NCBI GenBank assembly: GCA_016218925.1
Contig: JACRCR010000132.1
Coordinates: forward strand, 1 to 39,846
DNA: 39,846 bases
Source: Deltaproteobacteria bacterium
Lineage (GTDB): Bacteria; Desulfobacterota; Binatia; UBA1149; CAITLU01
Direction: 5' to 3'
Made by a program: the position numbers and the translations under genes. Positions 1 to 9,128 of the stretch are shown here, one piece after another. The notes beneath the pieces were generated by a model. The model was not told where the DNA came from, searched no databases, and worked only from the letters and a program-made list of their open reading frames with translations. Positions within the stretch are counted from its first letter, which is position 1, and every line of letters starts with the position of its first letter.

Positions 1-849
1 GCCAGGGCTGACGAACTGGGTGCGAAGGAAGGCGTCGAACGCGCGGTCGCCGAGACAGCGCCGCAGCCCCAGCAGCACACGCGCGGCGGCGGTGACCGGA
101 TAGCGGGTCTTCGGTCGCGCGGCGTTGATCGCAGTCTCGATCGTTCGTGCGACCATTTCGCCGTCGCCGGCAAGCTTGCCCATCGGTCCCTCGTAGGCGT
201 CGCGAATCGCCTTGGCGAGTCTTTGGTGGAATCCGGCGTAGGGCGAGTCGGCGGCCGAGAGCGAGGCGACGCGGTCGATCGCCGTGTCACCGAAGCTGGT
301 CTTGATCGGGCCCGGCTCGATGACGATCACGTCGACGCCGAAGCCGGCCACTTCAAAGCGTAGCGCGTCGCTCAGCGCTTCGACGGCGTACTTGGTTGCG
401 TGATAGTAGCCGCCGCCCGGGAGCGTCAGCCGCCCGCCCATCGAGCTCACGTTGACGATCTTGCCGTGGCGCTGGCGCCGCATGCCGGGCAGCACCAACT
501 GGCTCATGCGCGCCAGACCGAAGACGTTGGTTTCGAACTGGCGCCGCACTTCCGCCATCGGCACTTCCTCGACAGCGCCCTCGCTTCCATAGCCGGCGTT
601 GTTGATCAGCACGCCGACGGCACCTTCGCTCGCCTCGACGGCGGCGACCCCGGCACTCATCGACGCTTCGTCGCAGACATCGATGGCCAGGAGGCGGCAG
701 CCGGCGGCCTCCAGGTCGCGAATCGAGTCGAGGCTGCGGGCGCTTGCGTAAACGCGTCGCCCGGCGCGAGCCAGACGCTCAGCCGTGGCGCGACCAATAC
801 CGGTGGAACAACCCGTAATCAGAACGGCCTGGGAGGTGGAGCTAGCCAT
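1..849 (-). CDS. SDR family NAD(P)-dependent oxidoreductase, 3' end beyond the window
   Basis: Classical short-chain dehydrogenase/reductase, a soluble NAD(P)-dependent alcohol/ketone oxidoreductase. Reading from the ATG at 849 gives 283 codons with no stop before the left edge. Visible motifs in order are the cofactor loop TGCSTGIG (residues 12-19), the NNAG strand motif (83-86), Ser136 in NVSS, and the catalytic Tyr149-x3-Lys153 in YHATK. The segment IEPGPIKTSF after the active site is the usual substrate-loop entry, and its sequence resembles the group often annotated as retinol/steroid-type dehydrogenases. The substrate cannot be told from sequence. The gene downstream on this strand is outside the window; the ATPase gene upstream ends about 150 bases away, so they may be separate units. 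Confidence 0.9.
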   Translation of the reverse strand, partial: MASSTSQAVLITGCSTGIGRATAERLARAGRRVYASARSLDSIRDLEAAGCRLLAIDVCDEASMSAGVAAVEASEGAVGVLINNAGYGSEGAVEEVPMAEVRRQFETNVFGLARMSQLVLPGMRRQRHGKIVNVSSMGGRLTLPGGGYYHATKYAVEALSDALRFEVAGFGVDVIVIEPGPIKTSFGDTAIDRVASLSAADSPYAGFHQRLAKAIRDAYEGPMGKLAGDGEMVARTIETAINAARPKTRYPVTAAARVLLGLRRCLGDRAFDAFLRTQFVSPG

Positions 850-999
850 GTTTGAACCCTCGCCGGCAGGTCCCGATCCCGCCCGGCCGGGACGGAATAT
901 TCATTCCGCGACGACGTGTCAACGGGTAACAGTGCTCCGCGGGCAGGACCCTCGCGGGTCGCCAGCTCCGCGCTCGTGGGCCCTTCTGGGCAGACGGTC

Positions 1000-3570
1000 C
1001 TACGACCTCAGGCCGGCCCGCCAGAACCGTTTGGCGAACTGCAGCAGCCCCAGTACCGCGAGGCCCGCCACCGAGCAGACCACGAAGTCGTCGCCGTGCA
1101 GCGGGCCGAAGCGGAAGAGTTCGCGCGCCGGCGGCCACCACAGCGAGATCGCCAGCGCTATCGACACTCCCGTCACCAGCACCCACAGCGATCGGTTCTG
1201 CCAGCCGAGCGCGGTGCGCAACGACGCACTGAAGGAGCGATTGACCAGGATCAGTCCGAGGTTCGCCAGGATCAGCGAAACGAACACCAGCGCGCGCAGT
1301 TCGGGCTCGGGCGTCCCGCGCCGCGCAGCGAAGAACAGCACCCCGGCCACCAGCGCGAGCGCGAGCACGCCCTGCAGCAGGCTCCACCACACCAGCGACG
1401 ATGACAGCAACTGGCTGTCGGTGGAACGTGGTGGACGCCGCATCAGGTCGCTCTCTTCGCGCTCGGCTTCGAAGATCACCGAGCAGGCCGGGTCGATCAC
1501 CATCTCCAGGAAAGCGATGTGGATCGGGGTGAGGATCAGCGGAAGGCCGAACAGCAGCGGCAGCAGCGCGATGCCGGCGATCGGCACGTGGATGGCCAGA
1601 ATGTACCCCATCGCCTTGCGCAGATTGTCGTAGATGCGCCGTCCCAGCCTGATGGTATGCACCATCGAGGCGAAGTCGTCGTCGAGCAGCACGATCGAGG
1701 ACGCCTCCCTGGCGACGTCGGTTCCGCGCGCGCCCATCGCGATGCCGATGTGCGCGGCCTTCAGCGCCGGCGCGTCGTTGACGCCGTCGCCGGTCATCGC
1801 CACCACTTCGCCAGCCGCCTTCAGCGCGGTCACGATGCGCAGTTTCTGTTCGGGCAGGATGCGCGCGAAGACGGTCACCGCCTTGATGTTCCGGGCCAGC
1901 TCGTCGTCGCTCAGCCGCGAGAGCTCCTCTCCGCTGAGCGTGACGGCCGCGTCGAGCCCGGCCTCGAGCGCGATGGCGCGCGCGGTGGCGGGATAGTCTC
2001 CGGTGATCATCACCACGCGCACGCCCGCCGAACGGCACTCACGCACCGCATCGGCGACGTGGGCGCGCAGCGGATCGGCGAAGCCGACCAGGCCGAGGAA
2101 CTCGAAATCGAAGTCGCGCTGCGACTCGGGCAGCGCGGTGCCGAGGAAGACGCCGCGCGCCACGCCGAGCACGCGCATTCCCTCGGCGGCCATTTCTTCT
2201 ACCGCTTTGCCGACGCGCGCCGACGCGGCGTCGCCGAGACGGCAGAGCCCGGCGATCGCTTCGGGCGCGCCCTTGGCACACACGAGGTCGCCGTCGGCGT
2301 CGTCGCGTTCCCAGACGTTGGACATCGCCAGCAGCCCGGGCCGCAGGCCGTACTGCCGCGCCAGGGTGCGCGTTCGGAAGGTCGCGTCCGCCGGCGACGC
2401 CACGCGCGCCGCCGCTTCGTGCACCGCCTTCTCCATCGGGTCGACCGGATCGGGACTGCTGGCCAGCACGGTCGCCTCGAGCAGGGTGGCGAGCCCATCG
2501 CAGAGCGAGGGCGGACCGTCTTCGCGCGCGGGCCGCCAGCTCTGGTTTTCGCAGCGCGCCATCGCCAGCGACATGCGGTTCTCGGTAAGGGTTCCGGTCT
2601 TGTCGGTGCACAGCACGGTGGCCGAGCCCAGCGTTTCGATCGCCGCCGAGCGACGCGTCAGCACGCGCACGCGCGAGATGCGCCAGGCGCCCATCACCAT
2701 GAACACGGTGAGCACCAGCGGGAACTCTTCGGGCAGCATCGACATGCCCAGCGCGATGCCGCCGAGCAGCGCCTGCAGCCACGAGCCGCGCAGCAGCCCG
2801 TAGAGCACCACGGCAGCGACGCTCACCAGCACCCCGACGCCGGCGAAATTGCGCACCAGGCGCTGGGTCTGCACGCGAAGGCGCGGCGGCTCGGTTTCGA
2901 TGTCGCCCAGGGCCTGGCCGATCTTGCCGATCTCGCTGCGCGGTCCGGTGGCATGGATCGAGGCCATGCCGTCGCCGCGCACTACCAGCGTGCCGGAGAA
3001 CACCCACGGAAGATCTTCGCCGCCCGGCTGCGGCCGTGCCTCATGCTGCGGCTGCGCAGCGGTCTTGCGTACCGGCACCGATTCGCCGGTCAGCAGCGAT
3101 TCGTCGAGCAGCAGGTCATTGGCGGCCAGCAGCGTGGCGTCGGCAGGTACGCGGTCGCCTTCGCACAGCACGATCAGGTCGCCGCGTACGACGTCGCGTC
3201 CGGCTATTCGCTTGCGTTCGCCGTCGCGGATCACCAGCGCACGCGGGCTGGTCAGGTCGCGCAGAGCCTCGAGCACGCGTTCGCTGCGCGCTTCCTGCAC
3301 TACCGCTATCGATACCGAGATGGTCGCGAAGACCAGCAGCACCAGCGCTTCTTCGAGGTCGCCCAGAGCAAGGTAGATGGCGCCGGCGCCGAGCAGCAGC
3401 GAGAACATCGGCTCGCGCAAAACCTCGATCACGATCCGCGTGAACGTGCGCCGATCGGGACGCGGGATCTCGTTGTAGCCTTCGGCGTGAAGACGCGCGG
3501 ACGCTTCCGCCTGGGTCAGCCCCGAGAGCGTCGCGGCGGCGGGCGCGCTGCGTGACATGGAGGTCACCAT
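1000..3570 (-). CDS. cation-translocating P-type ATPase (PEEFP group)
   Basis: Integral-membrane P-type ATPase of about 852-856 residues that would pump a cation using ATP. Numbering from the second ATG (3558): an N-terminal segment resembling the cation-ATPase N-domain, a TGES actuator motif, the phosphorylation motif DKTGTLTEN with Asp319, and the hinge TGDGVNDAPALK. Ten hydrophobic segments are plausible. The M4 ion-site motif is PEEFP instead of the PEGL of SERCA-type calcium pumps, and M6 carries EMVIDPACSVIFEAE, so the ion cannot be assigned safely. The ATG at 3570 overlaps the stop of the upstream DUF2804 gene (ATGGTGA), which favours translational coupling. The alternative ATG at 3558 is equally good by family length. 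No heavy-metal-binding domain is present. Confidence 0.93.
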   Translation of the reverse strand: MVTSMSRSAPAAATLSGLTQAEASARLHAEGYNEIPRPDRRTFTRIVIEVLREPMFSLLLGAGAIYLALGDLEEALVLLVFATISVSIAVVQEARSERVLEALRDLTSPRALVIRDGERKRIAGRDVVRGDLIVLCEGDRVPADATLLAANDLLLDESLLTGESVPVRKTAAQPQHEARPQPGGEDLPWVFSGTLVVRGDGMASIHATGPRSEIGKIGQALGDIETEPPRLRVQTQRLVRNFAGVGVLVSVAAVVLYGLLRGSWLQALLGGIALGMSMLPEEFPLVLTVFMVMGAWRISRVRVLTRRSAAIETLGSATVLCTDKTGTLTENRMSLAMARCENQSWRPAREDGPPSLCDGLATLLEATVLASSPDPVDPMEKAVHEAAARVASPADATFRTRTLARQYGLRPGLLAMSNVWERDDADGDLVCAKGAPEAIAGLCRLGDAASARVGKAVEEMAAEGMRVLGVARGVFLGTALPESQRDFDFEFLGLVGFADPLRAHVADAVRECRSAGVRVVMITGDYPATARAIALEAGLDAAVTLSGEELSRLSDDELARNIKAVTVFARILPEQKLRIVTALKAAGEVVAMTGDGVNDAPALKAAHIGIAMGARGTDVAREASSIVLLDDDFASMVHTIRLGRRIYDNLRKAMGYILAIHVPIAGIALLPLLFGLPLILTPIHIAFLEMVIDPACSVIFEAEREESDLMRRPPRSTDSQLLSSSLVWWSLLQGVLALALVAGVLFFAARRGTPEPELRALVFVSLILANLGLILVNRSFSASLRTALGWQNRSLWVLVTGVSIALAISLWWPPARELFRFGPLHGDDFVVCSVAGLAVLGLLQFAKRFWRAGLRS

Positions 3571-4610
3571 AGCGCGCGGTGCTGCCCGGCCCAACCGAAC
3601 AGGTCGCGAACTTCGATGGTCTCGCCGGTGTGACTGCGCAGAGTTCCCGAGTAGTAGCCGAAGAGCTGGTGGACCGTGTAGCTGACCAGCCGTGCATCGG
3701 TCCTGGCGACGCGCTCGACCGATGGCGTGAAGAGCAGATCGAGGACCTGCGACTCCGGTGCTCGTACGCGCCAGCGCGCGCGCAGATTCGCCGTGTCGTA
3801 CTCCCAGACCAGGTCTTCGGAGATCTTGCTCACGCGACCGTCGAGCCATATCGCGTTCTCGGTGCAGCCGGTGCCGTCGGTCCACTTGCCGCCGAGGTTG
3901 ATTCCCAGCACGTGCTCGGGGACGTTGTCTCCGCCATCGCGCTGGACGATCCGGCCGCAGGCGGCGCCGTGATTCCACGCCGTGCGCCGCGGCCAGATGC
4001 CGCGCGTGAAGTCGAAAACCGCGAACGCGGTGCCGGCGTCGAACGGGATCTCACGATAGCCGATCCGAAGTCTCCCCTGGGCCGGCAGCGCGAGGTTCTT
4101 GCACGTGTACGCGAAACGACGCTCGCTCCACGGAACGACGACGCCGAGGCTGTCGTGGTCTGCGGGATGCTGTACCTGGAACGCTGCCGAGAGGCGGTCG
4201 CCCTCGAAGAAATCCTCCCACGCCACCAGCAGCGAAGTGTGGTCGCCTTCACCGGTCATCGTCACCGAGGCGCGTTTGGTGCGCAGGCTGAGCGAAGCCG
4301 CGACGTGATCGGGCAAGCGAGGTGCGCCTATTCGAAGCGGCAGAACGGTGGATCGTTCGATCACTCGGCCGCGCGTCAGGTCGATCAGGTAGACGAAGGC
4401 GGTGGTCGCGTAGTCGAGGTCCGCGATGCCCGCCGAGAACAAGCAGCGTTCGGTGAATATCGTCCAGCAGTTCCAGCGTTTCTTGCGCGGCCAGTGTCCG
4501 GACAGGTTGCAGCGGTGAAGCGGACTGCGGCTCCAACCGACGGCCGCGGGGTCGAGCGTGCCGCTCTCGCTGCATAGCGACGCTGGCTCGGTGAGTTCGG
4601 TTTCGATCAC
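3564..4610 (-). CDS. DUF2804 domain-containing protein
   Basis: 348 residues from a GTG start at 4610. The order of motifs, including an early CNLSGHWPRKKRWNCW segment, a central WEDFFEGDR, GYREIPFDAGTAFAVFDFTRG and a late GINLGGKWTDGTGCTEN, matches proteins annotated as DUF2804, a lipocalin/beta-sandwich-like family of unknown function. There is no signal peptide and no membrane segment, so it is probably cytoplasmic. Its stop overlaps the start of the P-type ATPase gene by 7 bases, so the two are probably co-translated; whether they are functionally linked is unknown. No clear Shine-Dalgarno sequence precedes the GTG, so the start is less certain than the family. Confidence 0.85.
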   Translation of the reverse strand: MIETELTEPASLCSESGTLDPAAVGWSRSPLHRCNLSGHWPRKKRWNCWTIFTERCLFSAGIADLDYATTAFVYLIDLTRGRVIERSTVLPLRIGAPRLPDHVAASLSLRTKRASVTMTGEGDHTSLLVAWEDFFEGDRLSAAFQVQHPADHDSLGVVVPWSERRFAYTCKNLALPAQGRLRIGYREIPFDAGTAFAVFDFTRGIWPRRTAWNHGAACGRIVQRDGGDNVPEHVLGINLGGKWTDGTGCTENAIWLDGRVSKISEDLVWEYDTANLRARWRVRAPESQVLDLLFTPSVERVARTDARLVSYTVHQLFGYYSGTLRSHTGETIEVRDLFGWAGQHRALW

Positions 4611-4685
4611 GAGAGCAGGGGCGTGTCGGTCTGCAACCTGTGGGCGGGTAGCCCAGACTTCCCGCTCGATGACTGACGTTGACGG

Positions 4686-5891
4686 TCAGGCTCTGCGTTT
4701 GGCCTTGGCGCCGATTACGCCGTAGCGACGTCCCACCACTTCGAGCGCTCGCAGTGCCTGATCGAGATGCTCGCGCGTATGCGTGGCCATGTACGATGTA
4801 CGGATCATCGCGCGACCGGCCGGGACCGCAGGCGACACGACCGGGTTGGCGAACACGCCTTCCTCGTGGAGGTCGGCCACCATGTGGTAGGCGGTGAAAT
4901 CGTCGCCGACCACCATCGGGATGACGGGCGAAGCGGCCTCGCCCGTGTCATAGCCCAGGGAGTCCAGCGCCTGCTTCATGTAGCGCGTGTTCTCCCACAG
5001 GCGCTGGCGGCGCTCCGGTTCGCGTTCGACGATCTCGAGGGCCTTGAGCACTGCGGCGGCGCTGGCCGGAGGCATCGAAGCCGAGAAGATCTGCGAGCGC
5101 GCGTTGTGACGGATGAAGTCGATGACGTAACGGTCGCCGCAGACGAAGCCGCCCACTCCCGCCAGCGACTTCGAGAAGGTGCCCATCACCAGATCGACCT
5201 CGCTTTCGAGGCCGAAGTGCTCGACCGTGCCGCGGCCGTGCTGCCCGAGCACGCCGATGCCGTGGGCGTCGTCGACCATCAATCGCAGATCGTGACGCCG
5301 TTTCAGTTCGACCAATTCGGGAAGGTGACACAGGTCGCCCTCCATCGAGAACACGCCGTCGACCACGATGAAGCGTCCGTTCTCGTCGGAGGTGCGCGCC
5401 AGCTTGGCGGCGAGGTCGGCCATGTCGTTGTGCCGGTACTTGACCATCTTGGCGAGCCCGAGCCGGGCTCCGTCGATGATGCAGGCATGGTCGAGGTTGT
5501 CGAGGAAGACGATGTCGCGGCGGCCCAGCAGGGCCGACAGCACGCCGAGGTTAACCTGGAAGCCGGTCGAGAAGATGACGGCGGCATCGCGCTGCATGAA
5601 GGACGCCAAGCGATGTTCGAGTTCGGCGTGCAGTTCCAGCGTGCCGTTGAGCAGTGGGGAACCGGCGCAGCCGGTGCCGTACTGCTCGACCGCGCGCGAG
5701 GCCGCCGCTTTGACTTCGGGGTGATTGGCCAGGCCCAAATAGTTGTTGGACCCGAGCATGATCAGGGACTTACCGCCGATTGTTACAACCGGGTCCTGAG
5801 CTGAGGCGATGCGCCGGAAGTAGTGGTAAACGCCTGCGTCTCGGAGGGATTCGGCCCGCGTATAGTCCCGGCACTTCTGAAATACATCCAC
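4686..5891 (-). CDS. spt: alpha-oxoamine synthase, probably serine palmitoyltransferase
   Basis: PLP-dependent fold-type I enzyme that condenses an amino acid with an acyl-CoA thioester. The serine palmitoyltransferase assignment rests on closeness to the Bacteroidetes-type enzyme: GVYHYFR near the N-terminus, LGSNNYLGLANHPEVK, YGTGCAGSPLLNGTLELH, VVDGVFSMEGDL, MVDDAHGIGVLG with the PLP-binding Asp/His pair, and the Schiff-base Lys241 in GTFSKSLAGVGGF. The product would be 3-ketodihydrosphingosine, the first step of sphingolipid synthesis. The GTG at 5891 is chosen because GGGAGA lies just upstream and it gives 401 residues, the family norm; an in-frame TTG at 5939 would add 16 residues. 8-amino-7-oxononanoate synthase or glycine C-acetyltransferase are the alternatives. 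No acyl carrier protein or ketoreductase partner gene is adjacent. Confidence 0.87.
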   Translation of the reverse strand: MDVFQKCRDYTRAESLRDAGVYHYFRRIASAQDPVVTIGGKSLIMLGSNNYLGLANHPEVKAAASRAVEQYGTGCAGSPLLNGTLELHAELEHRLASFMQRDAAVIFSTGFQVNLGVLSALLGRRDIVFLDNLDHACIIDGARLGLAKMVKYRHNDMADLAAKLARTSDENGRFIVVDGVFSMEGDLCHLPELVELKRRHDLRLMVDDAHGIGVLGQHGRGTVEHFGLESEVDLVMGTFSKSLAGVGGFVCGDRYVIDFIRHNARSQIFSASMPPASAAAVLKALEIVEREPERRQRLWENTRYMKQALDSLGYDTGEAASPVIPMVVGDDFTAYHMVADLHEEGVFANPVVSPAVPAGRAMIRTSYMATHTREHLDQALRALEVVGRRYGVIGAKAKRRA

Positions 5892-6026
5892 TCTGCTTCG
5901 TCTCCCGAGCCTCGCAGGCTCTGCCGCCACCGCCCCCAAGATGTCTATACGACTCGGCGATGGTTCCGCGAACCGCGCCGTTGTGCAACACCGCGGCGGC
6001 CTGAGCGACGGGAGCCCGAGGCGGCC

Positions 6027-7340
6027 TCAGCCGTAGGCCTTCTCGCCGTGGTCGCTCAGGTCGAGCCCTTCGGACTCGTGCTCGGCACCGACGCGAAGCC
6101 CGATCGTCCTCTCGATCGTCATCAGCACGACGAGCGAGACGCTCGCCGACAGGATCGCCGTGTAGATCACGGCCAGTGTCTGCGTCAGCAACTGAGCCCC
6201 GATCGCGTAGTCGCCAAGTCCTCCCGGAAATGCCTTCGACCCGACGATCGCGACCATAATGGTGCCGGTGAGGCCGCCGATTCCGTGGACGCCGAATACG
6301 TCCAACGAATCATCGTAGCCGTACCTAGCCTTGAGCTTGGAGCACGCCACCCAGCACAGCACGCCGGAGACTGCCCCTATCAAGATCGCGCCGAGCGGCC
6401 CCACCTTGCCGGCGGCCGGCGTGATCGCCGCCAGGCCGGCGATCGAGCCGGTGGCGATGCCCAGCGCGCTCGGCTTTCCGATGCGGCCCCATTCGATCGA
6501 CATCCAGGCAACTGCCGCAGCGCAGGCAGAAAGATGCGTTACCACCACGGTCATTGCGGTGTTGCCGTTGGCCGCGAGCTGGCTTCCTCCGTTGAAGCCG
6601 AACCAGCCGACCCACAGCATGCCGGCGCCGGCTACCGTGAACGGCAGGTTGTGCGGGATGAAAGGCGTGTCGGGCCATCCGCGTCGCGGACCCACCACGA
6701 TGCAGGCGACCAGTGCCGCCACTCCCGCGGTGATGTGGACGACGATGCCGCCGGCCAGGTCCACCACGCCGGTGAGGCCGAAGAAGTTCATGGTGTTCCA
6801 TACCCCGTAGCAGCACGGGATGTAGACCAGCAGGCTCCACACCACGCTGAAGATGAGGATCGCCGAAAACTTCATGCGTTCGGCGAACGCACCGAGGAAG
6901 AGTCCCGGCGTGATCAGGAAAAACATCATCTGGTAGGCGAAGTGCAAGATCACCGGGATGGTTGGCGCGTCGGCTCTCGGCGGCGAGTCGGGGGCCAGAC
7001 CCGACAAGAAGGCGAGGTCGAGATTGCCGACTACGCCGCCGCTGCCGCTGAAGCACAGCGAGTAGCCGCAGACGAACCACAGCAGGCTCATCACGCAGGT
7101 CAGCGCGTAGCACTGCACCAGGATCGACAGCACGTTGCGCGCTTTGACGAGTCCGGCGTAGAACAGCGACAGGCCCGGAATCATCATGAACAGCACCAGG
7201 GCTGTCGCGGTCAGCATCCAGGCGGTGTCGCCGGAGTTGATCGCCCCGACGGAGGCGCCTTGCGCGGCGGCGGCGCTAGGGAGCGTGAAAACGGCGGCGG
7301 CCGGTATGGCTACGAGCAGGCGGTGAGGGGTTGCGATCAT
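6027..7340 (-). CDS. amt: ammonium transporter (Amt/MEP/Rh family)
   Basis: 437-residue inner-membrane channel for ammonium/ammonia. It has a cleavable-looking N-terminus rich in Ala (about residues 1-27), then about eleven hydrophobic segments. Conserved marks include AGLVKARNVL, FAYQMMFFLITP, the pore His in GGIVVHITAG and the second pore His in DVFGVHGIGGLTGT. The usual AHWVW stretch before the first pore His is replaced by CCYGVWNTMNFFG. The ATG at 7340 is chosen because GGAGAA lies about 8 bases upstream; longer in-frame starts would put arginines before the signal. There is no glnK/PII gene beside it, which is unusual for amt genes. A possible sigma-54 promoter lies upstream. Confidence 0.93.
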   Translation of the reverse strand: MIATPHRLLVAIPAAAVFTLPSAAAAQGASVGAINSGDTAWMLTATALVLFMMIPGLSLFYAGLVKARNVLSILVQCYALTCVMSLLWFVCGYSLCFSGSGGVVGNLDLAFLSGLAPDSPPRADAPTIPVILHFAYQMMFFLITPGLFLGAFAERMKFSAILIFSVVWSLLVYIPCCYGVWNTMNFFGLTGVVDLAGGIVVHITAGVAALVACIVVGPRRGWPDTPFIPHNLPFTVAGAGMLWVGWFGFNGGSQLAANGNTAMTVVVTHLSACAAAVAWMSIEWGRIGKPSALGIATGSIAGLAAITPAAGKVGPLGAILIGAVSGVLCWVACSKLKARYGYDDSLDVFGVHGIGGLTGTIMVAIVGSKAFPGGLGDYAIGAQLLTQTLAVIYTAILSASVSLVVLMTIERTIGLRVGAEHESEGLDLSDHGEKAYG

Positions 7341-7376
7341 CGGATTCTCCGAGGCTCCGCGTGGAAATCGCACGCG

Positions 7377-7391
7377 GCAGAGCCGGTGCCG
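7377..7391 (-). promoter_or_regulatory. possible sigma-54 promoter of amt
   Basis: On the minus strand the sequence CGGCACCGGCTCTGC has GG and GC exactly 10 bases apart and matches most of the -24/-12 consensus TGGCACG-N4-TTGC. It sits about 37 bases upstream of the amt ATG, leaving room for a short leader with the GGAGAA ribosome-binding site. Amt genes are commonly under NtrC/sigma-54 nitrogen control. A chance match in high-GC DNA is quite possible, and no NtrC site pair was recognised. Confidence 0.3.
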
Positions 7392-7592
7392 GGCCAACGA
7401 CGCTCTAGACAGCAGCGACGCCAGCGAGTCAACCTCCCGGCTGTGGGCAGCGCCAGTGTGACGCCGCCGCCACGGCGATGGCCGCCGTCACGCGGTCGCG
7501 ACCGGTGTGGTGCCGTCAGGGCTGCCGTGTGCGCTGCGAAGGTCGCGTCGGGCGCTTTACTCGGCCGCGGGCCGTGAGCACCATCGCCGTCC

Positions 7593-8669
7593 ATGAAAGC
7601 TGTCGTCCTTCGAAATTCGTGTCTGGTTCTCGATGAGGTTCCCGATCCGGTGCCGCTGCCAGGCACCGTGCTGGTGCGCACGCTGGCCTGCGGCATCTGC
7701 GGCTCCGACCTCCACGCGGCCATACACATGGACAAGATGGTCGCGACCCAGAAGAAAGCCGGCTCACCGTTCGCGCTCGATCCTTCGCGCGACGTCGTGA
7801 TGGGGCATGAGTTCTGCGCGGAGATTCTCGACTACGGCCCCGGTGCCGTGCGCTCGCTTCCGGTGGGTACGCGCGTGTGCTCGGTGCCGGTGAGTCTGGG
7901 CGCGTCGGGGATGCAGACGATCGGCTACTCGAACGAGTTCCCGGGCGGTTACGGCGAGCGCATGCTGCTGCTGGAGCAGTTGCTGCTGCCGGTGCCCAAC
8001 GGTCTTGCCGCCCACCACGCGGCGCTCACGGAACCGATGGCGGTCGGTGCGCACGCGGTTGCCTGCGCCGGCCTGAAGCCGAACGACGTTCCGTTGGTAC
8101 TCGGCTGCGGGCCGATCGGGCTGGCCGTGATCGCGTCGCTGAAGCTGGCCGGCGCCGCGCCGATCATCGCAGCCGACTTCTCGCCCGCGCGCCGCGCGCT
8201 GGCCGAGCGCATCGGGGCCGACATCGTCGTCGATCCCGCCAAGGCTTCGCCGTGGACGCGCTGGGAAGACGCCGCCAACCCCGACGGCATCGACCCCAAC
8301 GATCCGATGACGTTTCTCGGGATCGGACCGCAGCTTCGTCCCGGCGTGGTCTTCGAGTGCGTCGGCGTGCCCGGAGTGATGGCGCAGATCTTCGAGAATG
8401 CGATGCGCGCCACCCGCATCGTCATCGTCGGCGTGTGCATGGAGAGCGACCAGATCGAGCCGATCTACGCGCTGCAAAAAGAACTCGCGGTGCGTTTCGT
8501 GCTCGGCTACACGCCCGACGAGTTCGCCGCCACGCTCGGGCACATTGCCGAAGGGCGTATCGACGTGGCGCCGCTCGTCACCGGCCGGGTCGGTCTGGAC
8601 GGCGTAGCGGGGATGTTCGAGGAACTTCGCAGCCCCGAGCGCCACGCCAAGGTGGTAGTGGAACCGTAA
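7593..8669 (+). CDS. zinc-binding alcohol dehydrogenase-like oxidoreductase (MDR family)
   Basis: 358-residue medium-chain dehydrogenase. The catalytic zinc ligands are visible: Cys33 in CGICGSDLH (Cys36 is next to it) and His72-Glu73 in GHEF. The Rossmann motif VLGCGPIGLAVIA follows near residues 168-181. The structural-zinc lobe is missing: the stretch after the GHE motif has a single Cys where many family members have four. It should use NAD(P) to oxidise or reduce an alcohol; the substrate is unknown. It stands alone on the plus strand, with a 250-base gap from the divergent amt gene and a short hairpin after its stop. Confidence 0.92.
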   Translation: MKAVVLRNSCLVLDEVPDPVPLPGTVLVRTLACGICGSDLHAAIHMDKMVATQKKAGSPFALDPSRDVVMGHEFCAEILDYGPGAVRSLPVGTRVCSVPVSLGASGMQTIGYSNEFPGGYGERMLLLEQLLLPVPNGLAAHHAALTEPMAVGAHAVACAGLKPNDVPLVLGCGPIGLAVIASLKLAGAAPIIAADFSPARRALAERIGADIVVDPAKASPWTRWEDAANPDGIDPNDPMTFLGIGPQLRPGVVFECVGVPGVMAQIFENAMRATRIVIVGVCMESDQIEPIYALQKELAVRFVLGYTPDEFAATLGHIAEGRIDVAPLVTGRVGLDGVAGMFEELRSPERHAKVVVEP

Positions 8670-8675
8670 GTCGCC

Positions 8676-8692
8676 CGGCACAAAGGGTGCCG
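8676..8692 (+). terminator. small hairpin after the dehydrogenase stop
   Basis: CGGCAC and GTGCCG form a perfect 6-bp stem with a 5-base loop, beginning 7 bases after the TAA. No T-run follows, so it is at best a weak or Rho-assisted terminator. Confidence 0.3.
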
Positions 8693-9122
8693 ACTACCAT
8701 TGGGTGTCCTCGGCGGCGCAGCGCCTCGCGTCGGATGCGTGGATCGTTCCTTTCGCCGGCGCCCACACGATCGAACATCTCGAGACGTACGAGGTCTAGG
8801 TTCGCGTCGTTCCTCGCGGTTCCTGAACGCCGCGGGCGCCGGGCCGAACGCGTGGAGATCTGCAGCCGCGAGACGCGCGCAGTCGCGACGCGTCCGGCCT
8901 GGACAGCACCTCGAGAAGTGGCGTATGGTTCGTCCCCCGCTGGGCCCTGACCGGACTCGGTGGGAGAGGGTCTCGGTGTTTGGCTCCCCCTTGATCGTCT
9001 GAGCTTCACGAACGCCGCAGGCACGACCGAACGCGGTCCGGGTCTGCGACGCGTGCGGAGACGTCGCGCGTCAGTTGCGCGGCCAGCGCTTGGAAATGAC
9101 GTTGACAGAAACCAAGGGAGGT
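8693..9122. other. intergenic region, no gene recognised
   Basis: About 430 bases between the dehydrogenase and the secreted-protein gene. Short open frames exist on both strands, but they are Arg/Ser/Pro-rich, lack ribosome-binding sites and resemble no family I know. I see no RNA gene and no strong repeat. Confidence 0.5.
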
Positions 9123-9128
9123 ATGTCC

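Noticed and set aside
1519..3555. Long plus-strand open frame opposite the P-type ATPase gene
   Set aside because: Rich in Arg, His, Gln and Asp with no domain. It is the mirror of a high-GC coding frame; the minus strand has complete ATPase motifs.
5823..7577. 584-codon plus-strand open frame opposite the amt gene
   Set aside because: Low-complexity composition and no motif. The amt gene on the minus strand explains the open frame.
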